Source: Rhipidocladum racemiflorum
Taxonomy: Eukaryota > Streptophyta > Magnoliopsida > Poales > Poaceae
Length of the DNA: 64,000 nucleotides
Assembly: GCA_036346355.1 (NCBI GenBank)
Contig: CM070576.1
Coordinates: 57,087,712-57,151,711 of the forward strand
Direction of reading: 5' to 3'
A model generated the notes under the pieces. That model was given only the letters and a program-made list of their open reading frames with translations, did no database searches and was not told the origin of the DNA. The position numbers and the translations under genes are program-made. Position 1 is the stretch's first letter, and every line of letters starts with the position of its first letter. Shown piece by piece: positions 46,833 through 58,417 of the stretch.

Positions 46833-48812
46833 AATGCGGACATCGCATTTTACAAGATTCCTACATTAGATTACTGCGTGTAATCTAATAAAGTGTGATT
46901 GCATAATTAGTAAAATGCGGAAAGTAAATTCTCATGAATTTCGGAATTTTTCTTAGTATTTGGCAATTTTACATTAATTATACAAAGAATTTTCCAGCAT
47001 CACTTGATAAAGAAAATAAATTTCAACATGAATTAAACATGGCATAAGTCTAATTACAACTTATATAATTTCTGTTGGTGAGGAGCAACGGTAATGAATA
47101 TCTCTGTCAATTTGACTCTTGGCCAGGTCAACAGCCCCCTAGGGCTCACATGAGGAGGGAGCACTTCGGATTTCCGGTGCCAATTAAAGAACCAAGCCTC
47201 ATGTGTGTTTTCTAGACACCAATTGTCTCATATCTGTTTATTCATTACCAAAATCAAATCCCAACCACTCATGTTCTCATAAAGCACATTTGTATGAGAA
47301 ATTCTGGAATTTTCCTAACACTTTTCATAATTTCTGCTAATTTCCAAGCAATTTTCAGAATTACTTTACAACAGGAAATTGAATTTCATCAAATATCAAC
47401 ATGACATAATTCAAGAATTCATAAATACGAAAATAAATTCTCAGGAATTTCTGACAATCTAAACAGGGCAATTATTGCAAAAATTCATGCAAAAATTCAT
47501 AAATACAGAAAATAAGGCTAAGTACGAATTGAAACAGAGCCATAAAATTTTCTGGATTTTTCTAGATATTTTTCATATTTTTCTTGCAATTTTCAAAATT
47601 TTCTAATTAATTTTCAGAGTTTCTGATCATTTTCGAGAAAGAAAATAGAAAAGAAAACATAAAAAAAAAAACGGTGTAGGGCAAAAGGGTAATTTCTCAT
47701 GCCCTCCCGTGCCCCATCGGTCCCAAAATTGGATTGGAATCCAGCACATGTTCTTCAAGTCCCGATTGGACTTCATTGGCCATTCAACGTTGGACTTCCT
47801 GTCCATCATATTTTAGTGCAAGATGCAGTTCCGGCCGGGAGCTTGCGCGCAAAGGGGATCCTCGGCTACGGTTGGCGGCGGGCATGGCGAGTCTATCGAG
47901 AGCCCAGCCGTCGGTTCGGCGCAAGCCGCCAGGTTCATTGTAAGCGGCATCATCGTGACGAGCCGGTGGCGGTGTGACGGCCAGCAGGCTCGCTCTGTCG
48001 GCCTTGGCCGGCGGCGTGCGAGCTCTAAGCGGCGCGGTGACTTCAAATCGCTAAGCGGCTTCGAGTTGCCAGTGCTCAGCGGCAACGCGTATGGCGGCTG
48101 AGCTTTGGCGTCATGATGGCGGCCGTCGTGCGATAGCCCCGGCAGGCGCGACATCCGGTGCCATCCGCAGTAGCCAGGCGACACCGACAGCAGCGGCTGA
48201 GCTGCAACGGCGGCGAGGCGTCTTTGGACCGGCTGAAGCGGCCGACAGCGCTTCGTCGTGTCGTAAGGCGGCGGCGTTGTGTCAGCGGGATTCAAGGGTT
48301 GGCCGGACGAAGCGGTTGCAAACATCGACGAGCGCGGCGTGGTCAGCGAGCCGAGCTAGATGGTGGTGCTGCGAAGTAGGTGGCGGCATGGCCTTAAGTG
48401 GCCCGGAAGCGCGATAGTCCACAGAACCGCGTGGCCAAACAGTGTCGCCGGTGCGTCTGACGGTCACCATCGTGAATCGCGATCAGCAATGGCGGCGGAG
48501 TGGCACTCGGCTTCATGCGCCGGTGGCGCTTCATGCAGATTGGGTTCGATAGTGCTTCATGCAAGTCGGGAGCCGTGCCAATGTAGATGCAATCACGATT
48601 CTCACCTTTCAATCTACTCTTGGGTGAGACTATCGGCGTAGGGATAGAGTCGCGTAGGACTTTTCTTTCTAATCAGGTTGGATCGCCGGCTTGATGGCAT
48701 GAGTTGATTGCGATCGGATCAGGCGATCAATGCGCCGGTAGTAGACGTTAAATAAATTCGTCGATGATCCTTAAGCTTCTTGTCTTTCTCACCTTTCAAT
48801 CTTTCTGGTGAA
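46833..48812. other. Leader region of short-LTR copia element, with GC-rich block
   Basis: 46850-47690 is AT-rich with TTTTCAGAATT-type words. 47820-48550 switches sharply to GC-rich with many CGGC units and overlapping ORFs on both strands, none of recognised family. ACCTTTCAATCT-type words recur at 48604 and 48791. Confidence 0.5.
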
Positions 48813-48830
48813 GCTTCGTGCGATAACGCG
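48813..48830 (-). other. Candidate primer-binding site of short-LTR copia element
   Basis: Directly inside the 5' LTR the minus strand reads CGCGTTATCGCACGAAGC. It resembles, imperfectly, the TTATCAGCACG-type PBS of some copia lineages, one base short at a CAG. Assignment is tentative. Confidence 0.45.
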
Positions 48831-49036
48831 TGTTAGACAACCATTTGTCGAATAGTCAGGTTGCAATAGATCTCAGTGGAGAATAGAGCAGGAGAAAGAG
48901 ACACAATATCGGGAGGAGCAGATGCTTTATTATTACGTATGCTTCCTGCAAAGGGGTAGCCCCTGCCTCCTATATATAGCGGTTCTGCTAGAGATAAGGA
49001 AGAGTCCATATAGGATACGGAATCAGTTTCCTAACA
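48831..49036 (-). repeat. 5' LTR of short-LTR copia element
   Basis: It is 206 bp, matches 41798-42007, and is followed by TSD GGGTT at 49037-49041. CTATATATAG near 48970 may be the element's TATA box. Confidence 0.93.
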
Positions 49037-49041
49037 GGGTT

Positions 49042-49652
49042 AACCAGGCCCGTCCACGAGCGCTGCCTCCGCTGCCGATTTCCGTCCGCATCTGCTCAAG
49101 GCAAGCAGAAAGAACGAGGTAACGTGAGATGCTGCAGGTCCAAGGACTCGAAACACAGGCGCGTACCAAGTTGTCACACACGTAGAACGGAAGCGGGCCT
49201 GAAAATTTTACTACAGTTCGCAGTGCACAGGGGGGAAACAGTGCAGATAAAGAACGACCTAGTGAAAACACCGTGAGCCGATGAAATAGCAACAGCATCG
49301 CGCAATTCCAAACCAAACTAATGAAGTGGGCAGACACAACACGAGGCATATATATCCTTGTGGCGAACATGGATGTACAGAATCAGTCGAGCTTTACTAC
49401 TTCACCACAATCCATCCGTGAACGTCGTTACTCATCCGTTGAAGAGAAACTTCCTGACAGAACTAATAGTTCGACCAACACGAACATGGAAACTGAGCCA
49501 TAAACTCGTACAAAATTGCAATTCACACACTTCACTACGTATTGGCATCCAATCGCGCAAGAACAAGAAACGCCGCCACAAAGGCAGAAACAAGGGGAGA
49601 AATCCAACATGATATCTACTGGGAATCGGGCTTGTAAAGATGAGCCTGCCTG
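49042..49652. other. Probable 3' flank/UTR of the 46-residue gene
   Basis: Downstream of the stop at 49653 on the minus strand. No conserved ORF or repeat is seen. The 3' end is not defined. Confidence 0.35.
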
Positions 49653-49793
49653 CTACTTGGGAGGCGCGGGTGGCGCGAACAGCTGCGGCGCTGCCGCCTC
49701 GGCTCGGCCACGGTTCCGGCCGAACAGGTAGCACCCCAGCGCCAGGATGAGCACCAGAAGAATCGCCGGGATCGATATCACAAGATCAAACAT
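49653..49793 (-). CDS. Small single-pass membrane protein, 46 residues, function unknown
   Basis: The ATG at 49791-49793 opens a clean frame to the TAG at 49653-49655. Residues 5-24 form one hydrophobic segment (VISIPAILLVLILALGCYLF), followed at once by GRNRGR. That basic stretch would sit on the cytosolic side. The tail is Ala/Pro-rich (EAAAPQLFAPPAPPK). GC-rich third positions match grass genes, and the frame is undamaged although retroelements lie next door. I do not recognise the family. It could be a bona fide small peptide gene or a chance ORF; the transmembrane-plus-basic design and codon bias favour a gene. No partner or pathway can be inferred from its neighbours. Confidence 0.6.
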   Translation of the reverse strand: MFDLVISIPAILLVLILALGCYLFGRNRGRAEAAAPQLFAPPAPPK

Positions 49794-50019
49794 GGTTCTT
49801 CCTCTCCTGCTGCCGCTTCTCCACGAGACTGCAAGTGATATCGGTAGCTACTCACGCACACGGCGTGTTAGAAACGGTAGGCACTGAACCTGGAGACGAG
49901 GAGGAGCAGTGTAACTACTAGGGGCAATTCAGTTCAGACCATCATTTCTAGTGATATCGTGCCAGGTGGCTGGCTATAATGCCGTGGTTTCAAGCGAGCC
50001 TGACTTCAGCATGAGTGGC
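49794..50019 (-). promoter_or_regulatory. Presumed 5' UTR and promoter of the 46-residue gene
   Basis: The minus-strand sequence next to the ATG is C/T-rich (GGAGAAGCGGCAGCAGGAG). An ATTATAG word at about 49975-49981 is the only TATA-like candidate. This is tentative. Confidence 0.3.
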
Positions 50020-50022
50020 TAA

Positions 50023-50422
50023 GGTCATGTTTGGATCCCTGGGCTAATGGTTAACTAAAAATTAGTTCTAGTCTATTCAAACAGGAAGACTAATAGGTGA
50101 GCTAATTTTTAGCAAACCCCTCAGCTAACAATTAGTCTATTAGCTGGTGGAGGGGAGCTAATTTGGGCTAATAGTAGGTAACACGCTGGAAAAAATCTGA
50201 AATACCCTCGCGCTGGCTTTATCCTCACTTCCTCATCCGTGCTTCCGCTCTCCTGTCCGTTATGAGGGGCAAACATGATTTTTCTAAGAAAATAGCCCAA
50301 TCATTAGCCATGTATCCAAACAGCCCTAGGCTAATTTTAGATGGACTAATTATTAGCTGGCTAACAATTGACTCTAGCCATTAGCCAGCAAACAATTAGC
50401 TTTAGCCCATCCAAACATGGCC
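50023..50422. mobile_element. PIF/Harbinger-like MITE, TSD TAA (400 bp)
   Basis: The terminus GGTCATGTTTGGAT is inverted at the right as ATCCAAACATGGCC (ending 50422). TAA flanks both (50020-50022 and 50423-50425). The interior repeats GCTAATTTTTAG/CTAATTATTAG words in both directions. It lies just upstream of the small membrane-protein gene. Confidence 0.87.
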
Positions 50423-50425
50423 TAA

Positions 50426-52904
50426 GGTTGACGGCTTGACGCTTTGGAACGAAATGACGTATGAGCCTGGACTCGGCATTACTTAACTGATGGTTTAGTG
50501 AGAACGCTGGGATAAATCGGAGCTCAGCCTAACCCGTCGTATGGTAGTTGTTAACTGTTCCTACGTCATGGAGCCCTGGTTTTTCTGGCTTTTTAATCGT
50601 TTCTACACCGTATGGAGTTAAAAAAGTATGAAGACTCCAGAAGGGGCTAGTATTACTGCTTTGATAATACTTCCAGCAGGGAAAATGACGTTGAAACCAT
50701 CAGCTCAACTAGTTCGATTGGACGTCTAACCAAAACCTCTCGTCGTTTCCACTTTCAGTCACCCTGATCCCACCAAGGTCATCTAATCAGTAAAATTCTG
50801 CATTTCATGTCGCCCGGAATTGTGACGGACACAGCAGACATCATGGCGAACCGATTTGCACCTCGAAATTACTAGTAGCTTAGCACGGAAAATCGTCAAC
50901 AATGTTAGAAATCAAATGAATGCCAAAGAAACACTTTGAACTCGGCGGTAAAAAAAGAGAGATTTTCACTGATTTTTCTTCGAAAATCAGCAAACTAAGT
51001 AACTTCACTTTTCTCACCGATTTTCGAACACTTTTATTAAAAAAATTTTTGGCACACTTAAGAAAAATTGGGAAAATTTTTGTAAAAAATCAGAATAAAC
51101 CCCAATTAATCTATAAAATACCTCAGAGAAATTTCAACAATTTTTGAATTCATTTAATGCTTCTGGAAAACAAAAAATATCAACTAATGAAAAGAAACAA
51201 AGATACTGTCAGATTTTTATAAAAATTTATAAGCTTGATCAGGATTTGAAATTTTAATGGTATTATAAAAAGTGCCCAATGATCATGTAGTAAAATTTTT
51301 AAAAATATTAGACATCATTTAGTGCCCCTAGAAAATCAAAGACAAGAGAACATATACAAAGACAGTAGCACTGTCAGAATTTTTTGTAAAAAAATACATA
51401 GATCTGATCATCATCTGAAAATTTTACATCATCATTATCATCGTCTTAGGACCCCACACAAAAAATTTCAGAATATTTGACTTTATTTAGTGTTCATAGA
51501 AAATAAAAAACAGTAGAGCATATACAAAGATAGTATTATTGTAAAAAAAATTTAAAAAATCAAACGTTTAATAATCATTTGAAAATTTTACAACATCATT
51601 AGCATTGCCTTAGGACCTCAACACTTTTTGATAAATTTATCCAAATTTCCTGAATTTTTTTAATTTGAATTCGACCGGTTCACCGATCGGTTCCACAAAT
51701 CGTACCACCTTGATACAGGTGATAATCACAAAAATCGCTCAATTATTAACAATTTTTTGGAACCCTGATCGCAGCTTTGCTGAAGGTAAGGTTAGAGGAT
51801 TATATTGCCAGTATGAATACCCGTATGGAATTACGCAAAACTAATCAGAAGCTTCGGGAATTTTATTTTACAATACTGAATTCCACAAAGCAAAGTAGTG
51901 TATATATAACAATCATGGACAACACCATCTATGGTCAACCTTGCACACAACATCTATTTTTCCTTCATGAATACAAACACCAGAAACTTACACTACATCT
52001 TCCAGGGAAAGTAAGAAAAAAGGGCTACTCAACAATAACAGATCTAAACAGTTCTTTAGTTACTCAGCTCAAAACTAATCAAAAAGACAAAATCACATAG
52101 GCAATGCATTAAAAGCCATCAACGTCTCATTTGCTTACGGTGATTTGCTGCCTTGCACAAGATAGTTTCCACCTTGCAAAATGGTCTTCAGATTACTGTA
52201 AGGCATAGAGCAACCAAATTGGCTTCCAATGAAACAGAGATGACAGATGAGACATATGACGCCTGAAGAGGTTTTAATGAAATTATATAGAAGTGGTAGT
52301 TTTCGATAGATCAACAGAGGTGGTTGCAAGATTTCCAGAATAGATGAAACATAACAAACCAGTATGATCAATGGAAGTTTGTATACTTGGATTTGCTGGT
52401 GTAACTACTCCAATGTTCATGAATTTACATCTTTATAAAAGGATATAATACAAAGGACCCTCTGCTTGAATTGTCATTTGAGTTCCTTGTAAGTGCAGAT
52501 TCAAAGGAGCACACTAGTGAATGATGGCTTTAAGGGAGGATACACACACAGAAAAAATGATAGGTTGGAAACACTTTCAGCACATACTTAAGCGAAAAAA
52601 GGTAAACAGATCAAGGCTAGAAAGATTATACCTCTCAAAGAATCCAAGGAGATACCGGAGAATGTACCAAAGAAGGCAAAGAATCAATATATCTATTATA
52701 GTTAAGTAATAACATTATCTTGAACTCTTTGGAGTGATTCGCTGAGATGCAACAGAAATTGGGAATAATTGAAGTGGTTAAAAAACAATAGCAAAAAGTT
52801 TAGATTTTCAGGCCTTCTTTGATGCAATCAGAAAATTTTCCCAATTTCCACAAAGTTGCTGATAAAACAAACACACACAAAAAAAACAAATATTATACCA
52901 TGAA
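50426..52904. other. Intergenic or intron/3' region of ssSPT, no exon found
   Basis: 50900-51770 is an AT-rich repeat with TTTTCGAAAATCAG and AAAATCGCTCAATT words, like 3960-4780. It shows spaced recurrences (AAAGACAGTA near 51357 and 51527). 51777-52900 is unique-looking and may be transcribed on the minus strand, but no coding exon could be recognised. Confidence 0.4.
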
Positions 52905-52910
52905 TATTAA

Positions 52911-53020
52911 AGTTGCACAAATATTAAAGCATGAATGAAGGGTGGATGGTGATTACTTACCCTTTAATTTACTTCAAGATTTGTGCAACTTGTATTGAGA
53001 GGAAAAGCACAGAAGCACTG
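52911..53020. repeat. Diverged relative of the PAL-upstream fold-back element
   Basis: It shares TTAAAGCATGAAT, GATTACTTACCC and TTCAAGATTTGTGCAACTTG with 1905-1990, in the same orientation. The outer arms are incomplete here. Confidence 0.7.
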
Positions 53021-54091
53021 CTCAAAAAACAAATGTTATTGATGATGAACAACCTTCCATTATACCAGTCTCCTGAGTCCTGATAGGGAGTGGAAACACT
53101 TCACATGTCATTGTCTTATCTGGAAGGACAATCTGTGTACGAGGAAAGCGTATGGTGGAGCTGAATTTGCCGATACATAAGATATGTAACATTAGAATAA
53201 AGAATTTGGTGTTGGAAGTTTGAAAGGGACAATAACAAGCTTTCGAAAGAGTTGTTGTGCAGGAAGAATGAACAGAGTCAAAAAGTGCGACATTCTTAGT
53301 TGCAGGATAACAGGGTTGCATACAGTTTGAATAGGCCGTTAGAAAAGCACAATGTGAGCAAGGTGGGGTTTGCTGGATTCATGGAGACAAGATAGTTTGT
53401 TTTGTACTGAAAAGGGTATTGGGGTCTCTCTCCTAGCTGTTTAGTTTTATGAGCTTTTAAGAATCTGCTGAGTTATATAGCTTCTGATTTTAAGTTTCGA
53501 CATCTTATAACCTTTATATGGTCTTATTTTCTCTTAAATACAAATATGCTACTATTCTGCATGTTTCAAAAGGAAAATGAACCTGCTGTACCTAAGACAA
53601 AACTAAATATTCAGAGTTAAGACTCCAAAAAATGAGAGAATCGAGTGACTTAAGTCCATGGAAATATAGAAGCAAGAGCTATATAGGTTAGAATGGAGGC
53701 TTCGATGGAACAGTGTGTATTTGGTGACCTCCATAAATAACTTCCTTAACTTTGGGGTTTGTATGGTTGAAGACTGCGAGACCATCTGACGTTGGGTGCT
53801 AAACGACTGCAAGATAACTTTCTGAACAATAATTGCCATTTGTAATAATTAATTAAAATATTTTAAAAGTTTGATGGTACAAGACCAGAATACTGTTAGA
53901 GGTAATTTGAAGAAAAGGGGATGGCAAAGTACACATTAGTGTGTGCTTTTGCACAGCAACAGAATCAATTCAGCATGTTGTGGCAATGGTGAGTTGGGTT
54001 CTAATAGAGGAAATTGTTAGGATCTGTACTATGCCTGTCTGTATGATTGAGCTCTTTGCCAGGGAATAAATCGATGCACTGATATTCGCAT
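53021..54091. other. Probable ssSPT intron, no feature seen
   Basis: No coding exon or repeat pair could be supported. Confidence 0.35.
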
Positions 54092-54207
54092 GATCAGGAT
54101 GCCATGGTTTTTCAGAGTTCTGCAAGATTCAACTTGTTTGAGCATGCTGGAGATCAGGATGCCATGGTTTTTCAGAGTTCTGCAAGATTCAACTTGTTTG
54201 AGCATGC
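54092..54207. repeat. Near-perfect 60-bp tandem duplication
   Basis: The unit starting GATCAGGATGCCATGG at 54092 recurs at 54152. 56 consecutive bases are identical and only the last 4 of the first unit differ from what follows the second. Confidence 0.95.
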
Positions 54208-54821
54208 AAGTCCAGAAGCTTGCCACAATTGTTAGGCATGTGGCATGCACGCTCAATCATGTATCCTGGTTGTGCGGTTATTATGATGGATGCAGCTTGG
54301 CCTGTAACAGCTAACAACAGTTTGGTTGTTGGAGTTGGCAATGGGATGGCTGACCTCTTGGTCTAGAAAAAAATGGTGAGAAAATAGATTAATCTACAGT
54401 TCTACACATTGCATTAACAATTAAACAAAACCCCTTCCACTCTCAGCGATAAGAGAGAGAAAAAAAAAAGGAAACAGTCCTTTGCTATAATCTAATTATA
54501 GATTCCATAAATTTCAACTTTGGAAATTGCAGCAATTGCTCCAAATGGATCCTTACATTCAGACTAAGCAAACACGAAAAAGGTATGGCACTAGATTATC
54601 TAACAATGCCAAATCATCCCAGTGAAAACAGGAAAAATAATGTCAAAGGCAGAAAGACCCCTAAATTCCATAAACTAATGAATCCACCACCCCTGCAAGG
54701 CTTTCTCAGATTCAGCAAGCAAACCACCTAAGCACCATCGAAGCGCACTAACCATTATGCAAAAGGAGAAATCTTAGCAGTGCAAGAAAGGGAAAACGAG
54801 AGGCGAGCAGTGGAAGGATAC
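54208..54821. other. Start of the probable ssSPT intron
   Basis: AT-rich non-coding sequence downstream (minus strand) of the donor at 54821. No second exon is found in it. Confidence 0.4.
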
Positions 54822-54906
54822 TGAAGAGGTAGCGCTCCCAACAATCGAGCATGTAGAGGCCGATGGTGACATTGTACAGGTGGATCTTGCGCCCGATCCA
54901 GTTCAT
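54822..54906 (-). CDS. ssSPT: Serine palmitoyltransferase small subunit, first coding exon
   Basis: ssSPT is a tiny ER-membrane activator of serine palmitoyltransferase, the first step of sphingolipid synthesis; plant ssSPTa is 56 residues. The exon starts at ATG 54904-54906 (context AGGATGA) and encodes 28 residues beginning MNWIGRKIHLYNVTIGLYML and ending WERYLF, then a donor GT at 54821-54820 in phase 1. This covers the conserved N-terminal half, the segment that touches the LCB1/LCB2 complex. The usual Trp-Trp in MLDWWERYLF reads Cys-Trp here (TGT at 54841-54843). The second exon, which should begin with the rest of an Asn codon and a hydrophobic segment, could not be found between 50.4 and 54.8 kb. 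It may be a complete gene with an exon I missed, or a truncated duplicate. Confidence 0.82.
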
Positions 54907-55260
54907 CCTCAAGAGACCCGACACCGCAGATCCCTACCTCGCTCAGATCCGAAAGACGCGGTGGGGTGTTGGATTTTCAGAGGACGAAGGAGGTGTGGTG
55001 GTGTTCAAGGGATCGGGGACCGACTCCCTTCAGAGGATCTCGACCGATCCTGTCGGTTCGTTTGGAAGCCAACGCTTCGGATGTAAACGTTACTAGTAGT
55101 TTTGGTTCAGAAATTCGCTCAAACGTTAGATCTGAAATAGACGGTCTAGATAGATCAGATTACACCTGGTCAGTCCATTACCTTCCGTTACCATCTACCG
55201 CTACAGCCATAAAAACATGTCAGATTAAATGTCCACGTGGCATCTAAAACAAAACTTTAA
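54907..55260 (-). promoter_or_regulatory. 5' UTR/promoter region of ssSPT
   Basis: It is GC-rich immediately upstream (54907-55090) and becomes AT-rich beyond 55255. No unambiguous TATA box is seen. Confidence 0.4.
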
Positions 55261-57702
55261 TCATTATTTTTTATTATAATATATTTAAAAAATATAATAA
55301 CATTATAACATTATAAAAATACACTTTGAAACAAATCTACGCATATGGGTTTTATACATTCAATCTAAATATTAAAAGAATATCGATAGCTAAGTTTGAT
55401 TGCACGTACCTCAAAACATGTTTTTGTATCTAGAGGAAATAATTCATACCGATTTAGGCCAAAACCGTGCAGCTCAGAATCAAATAGTTTGATCACAAGT
55501 CAGTGAATAAGACGTCTTTGTTCGATTTTTTTTTTACGGAATGTCTTTGTTCTTTGTAAGGGCAATGATAGGCTAGCTCTGTCCGTTGCTGTCGCAATGT
55601 GTTGTTACCTGTCTAAGAAAAGAAAAGTGGTGTTATTTTGTTCACTGCATAGGGCAACGACGAGGTAATGAGGCGGTTGCACGATTTGGGCCGAGCTACT
55701 AGTTCGGCCTGGTTTTTCTTAGAGATGATGGGCCTGGTTATGGCGCAAATACAACTAGACCTCTTGCCGGAGTCTTGGTTGGCAAGTGAGGAACACGAGC
55801 CTTTCTAAGTTCATGCGCTGTGGCCCTATAATTTTTACGATGACTACACTGCCAATTGTTTTCACTCTTAAAAAAGAACTGCTTAAGAATTTTCTTTTGT
55901 GATGTCAAACTATTTTTTTTGACGTCAGACTTAAATCTCTGCGTCCCTTCACAACAGTAAACTGCTTATACAATACTTGTCTCCCTCGTCAAGAATTACT
56001 GTAGCATTTTTTTTAGTCCATATGAATAAATTTGTAGTTTTGTCTATTCGTAGTCTTAGCTTGAGTTCCGGGGGCATGCTGTTCTCCGGATCAGACACTA
56101 GCTACTTTTCAGATCAAACCAGGTCGTAATTAATTGATTGATTCCATCATGTTTTCCCCATTTTGTTAAGAAGCCGGCCGTTCTTACGGCGGCATTTTCA
56201 TCTCGTGGGAGAAGATTGGAAAGCAAAATTAGACAGCTATGATTGGATGGCCAAAGACAAGGTCATCCGGCTTCGATGGGAGCCTGAACTCTGAAACCTG
56301 AATTACCTTGGGTTACATACATGCATGCGACGTCATATGTTGTGCCTACTACTGCGTCCTCATAATTGGTGTGCGTCTTTTGTCTCTTCGTGTCCGGAAA
56401 ACTTAGATCTTTTATAACCTTAATTGGATTGACACTGCAGACAGTGACGCAGAGTCACAGAGAGCATCAAGCGGTCCAAGTTGTAGAAGTAGTCACTTTG
56501 CCCGGTTCAGATAAATTCCAAACAACTTAAAATATGACTTGTTTCCATATACTCCACCATTAGTCTAGGACAAGCTACATTCTCATTAGGTTTTCACTCA
56601 TGGCTCACCTAAGGCTTCCATAGTGACACATGCATAAACTAGCAACCAGGGGGTTTAGACGTCTAGTAGAAGTGGCCGGTATGTGGTGCCTTGCCTATAA
56701 GACCTTGGAGACATATGCATTGCAATAGAAGTGAACGATGGGCACGGAGCACGCTTGATCAGAATTCAACTCAGTGTACGTATACGGAAGAATCAAGAAC
56801 GATCGGTACAAGGCAGACGCTCAGTTGCTATGGGTCCTATGGGACCAACCAAGACATATATGCATGTCGTGCTTCCTGTTCCTGGGTGACAGGAGGACAC
56901 GTCCGTCCGGTAGGGGCCATATATTAATCGTACGATACGATAGACCCATGAATGTTAGGGGCCCTTCCCCACTTGTTTGCCGCACTTCAATCTCCATGGC
57001 CATCCATTTGGTACTCTCCCTAGCTAGCTCCCGCGTACAGGCCGTGTGCATGGTTAGTTAATTTGTGCGCTAGCAGCTTGAGTATGCTTGTCTTGTCGGC
57101 CCCTAAAACTTGTTGGGAAATTGAACCTCTTCTCTTCACCTAAATATATATGCATGCAATTGGCCTATCACTGTGGAGTATATCGATCGTATACAAAATC
57201 TTCTACGTTTTGCATGGATGGGTTCCATTAATTACCACCAAGGAAGGCCAATGCATATCCTCAAATTAGTGGAGTTGGATGCCAAGTTGCCACTGGCAAG
57301 AACTGAAGAAAGTGCTGCTCATTTTTCCCGCATAGATAAACGACCGGTGCAGAGAGCGCGGGAAGGCTGTACCTTTCCAGTTCCCACTGACCAAGTACGG
57401 AGCCAACATTGAACAGCCGCGCGCACGGCTTCCCGGTGCAATCCACGATCAATGCCAAAAGCGCTGCTTGTCCCCAGCCTATGCATTCATCTCAGCTCAG
57501 CATGCAGAGAGCTAGGTACAGTATATAGTACTCGCCGGCCGATTCATGCATAGAGCAGGTTTGGTTAATTAGTTGCCCACATGCATATGATCAGACCAGA
57601 TCATGCAGAAATAGCTCCCAAGGCTAGCTAGCTAGATGCCTCCTTGCTTGTCGATCGTATGCTCAAGGAATTCAGTCAATTGGTCACCTTTTAATGATCT
57701 AA
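55261..57702. other. Intergenic, no gene recognised
   Basis: It is unique-looking sequence; small ORFs near 56700-57060 and 57170-57410 have no family resemblance. Confidence 0.4.
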
Positions 57703-58320
57703 GAGCATCTCCAGCAAAGCCCCTAAACCAGTCCCTAAACATTAAAATAGGAAGTGTAGTAAAAAAAACAGATCCAGCAGGGCCCCAACTCAAGCCCCTA
57801 AATTTGCCTCCTCAGCCCCAATTCCCAGGGAGCCCCAACTCAAGCCCCTAAAATTAGGAGGCCCCTAAATTTGCCTCTTCAGCTCCAATTCCCAGGGACA
57901 CGAGTACATCCCCTATTATTGAAGACTGAGAAATACATGAGAGGCTTCGAGATGATTTTATTGAGCATTTGTGGGCAATTCACAGCGCTTCGTAGTTTGA
58001 TTCATTGTTCGGAGTTTCTATTTATCTATTTATCATGTTTTGAAAATTTTAATTTTAAATTTGAAATATCATGTTTTTAAATTGTAAATGTTAATATGCT
58101 TATGTTTTATGTATTACAAATATTTTTGATTGAATTTTAGTGATGTCAAATGAAGATTATACATAGCGGATATGTCAAAATAGGAGAAAAAGTAAAATAG
58201 GGGCTGAGATTTAGGGGCTGTTACTGAACTTGTGCTCTGAAAATAGGGCCCTAACAAATAGGAGGAATCCCTAAATCCAAAATAGGGACCCTGTTTTAGG
58301 GGCCCTTGTTGGAGATGCTC
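57703..58320. mobile_element. PIF/Harbinger-like MITE, TSD TAA (618 bp)
   Basis: The terminus GAGCATCTCCAGCAAAGCCC is inverted at the right (ending GGAGATGCTC at 58320). TAA is outside both ends (57700-57702 and 58321-58323). A unit with CCCCTAAATTTGCCTC is duplicated at about 57795 and 57865. Such GAGCATCTCCAACA-ended elements are frequent near grass genes. Confidence 0.88.
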
Positions 58321-58417
58321 TAACTTGTGGAATTCATGCTGATGAGAAAGCTCGCCAAATAATGGACGACAGAGTATTATTCTTGCAATTTTTTGAAAAA
58401 GTATTTGTTTCATCATA

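Larger units (their letters stand above)
41798..49036 (-). mobile_element. Ty1-copia LTR retrotransposon with short LTRs, 7.2 kb
   Basis: LTRs at 41798-42007 and 48831-49036 (about 206-210 bp, termini TGTTAG and CTAACA) flank minus-strand gag, protease, integrase and RT-RNase H in copia order. TSD is GGGTT. Coding is more decayed than in the other two elements. An unusually long leader (about 46.9-48.8 kb) separates the 5' LTR from gag and includes a GC-rich block. The lineage could not be settled by eye. Confidence 0.93.

Noticed and set aside
47813..48325. 170-codon ORF in the copia leader
   Set aside because: GC-driven open frame with open frames on both strands and no motif.
51777..52100. 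107-codon plus-strand ORF
   Set aside because: No recognisable motif, AT-rich and no promoter; likely chance.
53880..53897. Candidate ssSPT exon 2 (minus-strand ILVL after an AG)
   Set aside because: Only four residues fit; the following residues do not match the hydrophobic half and the reading frame gives Ser for the expected Asn.
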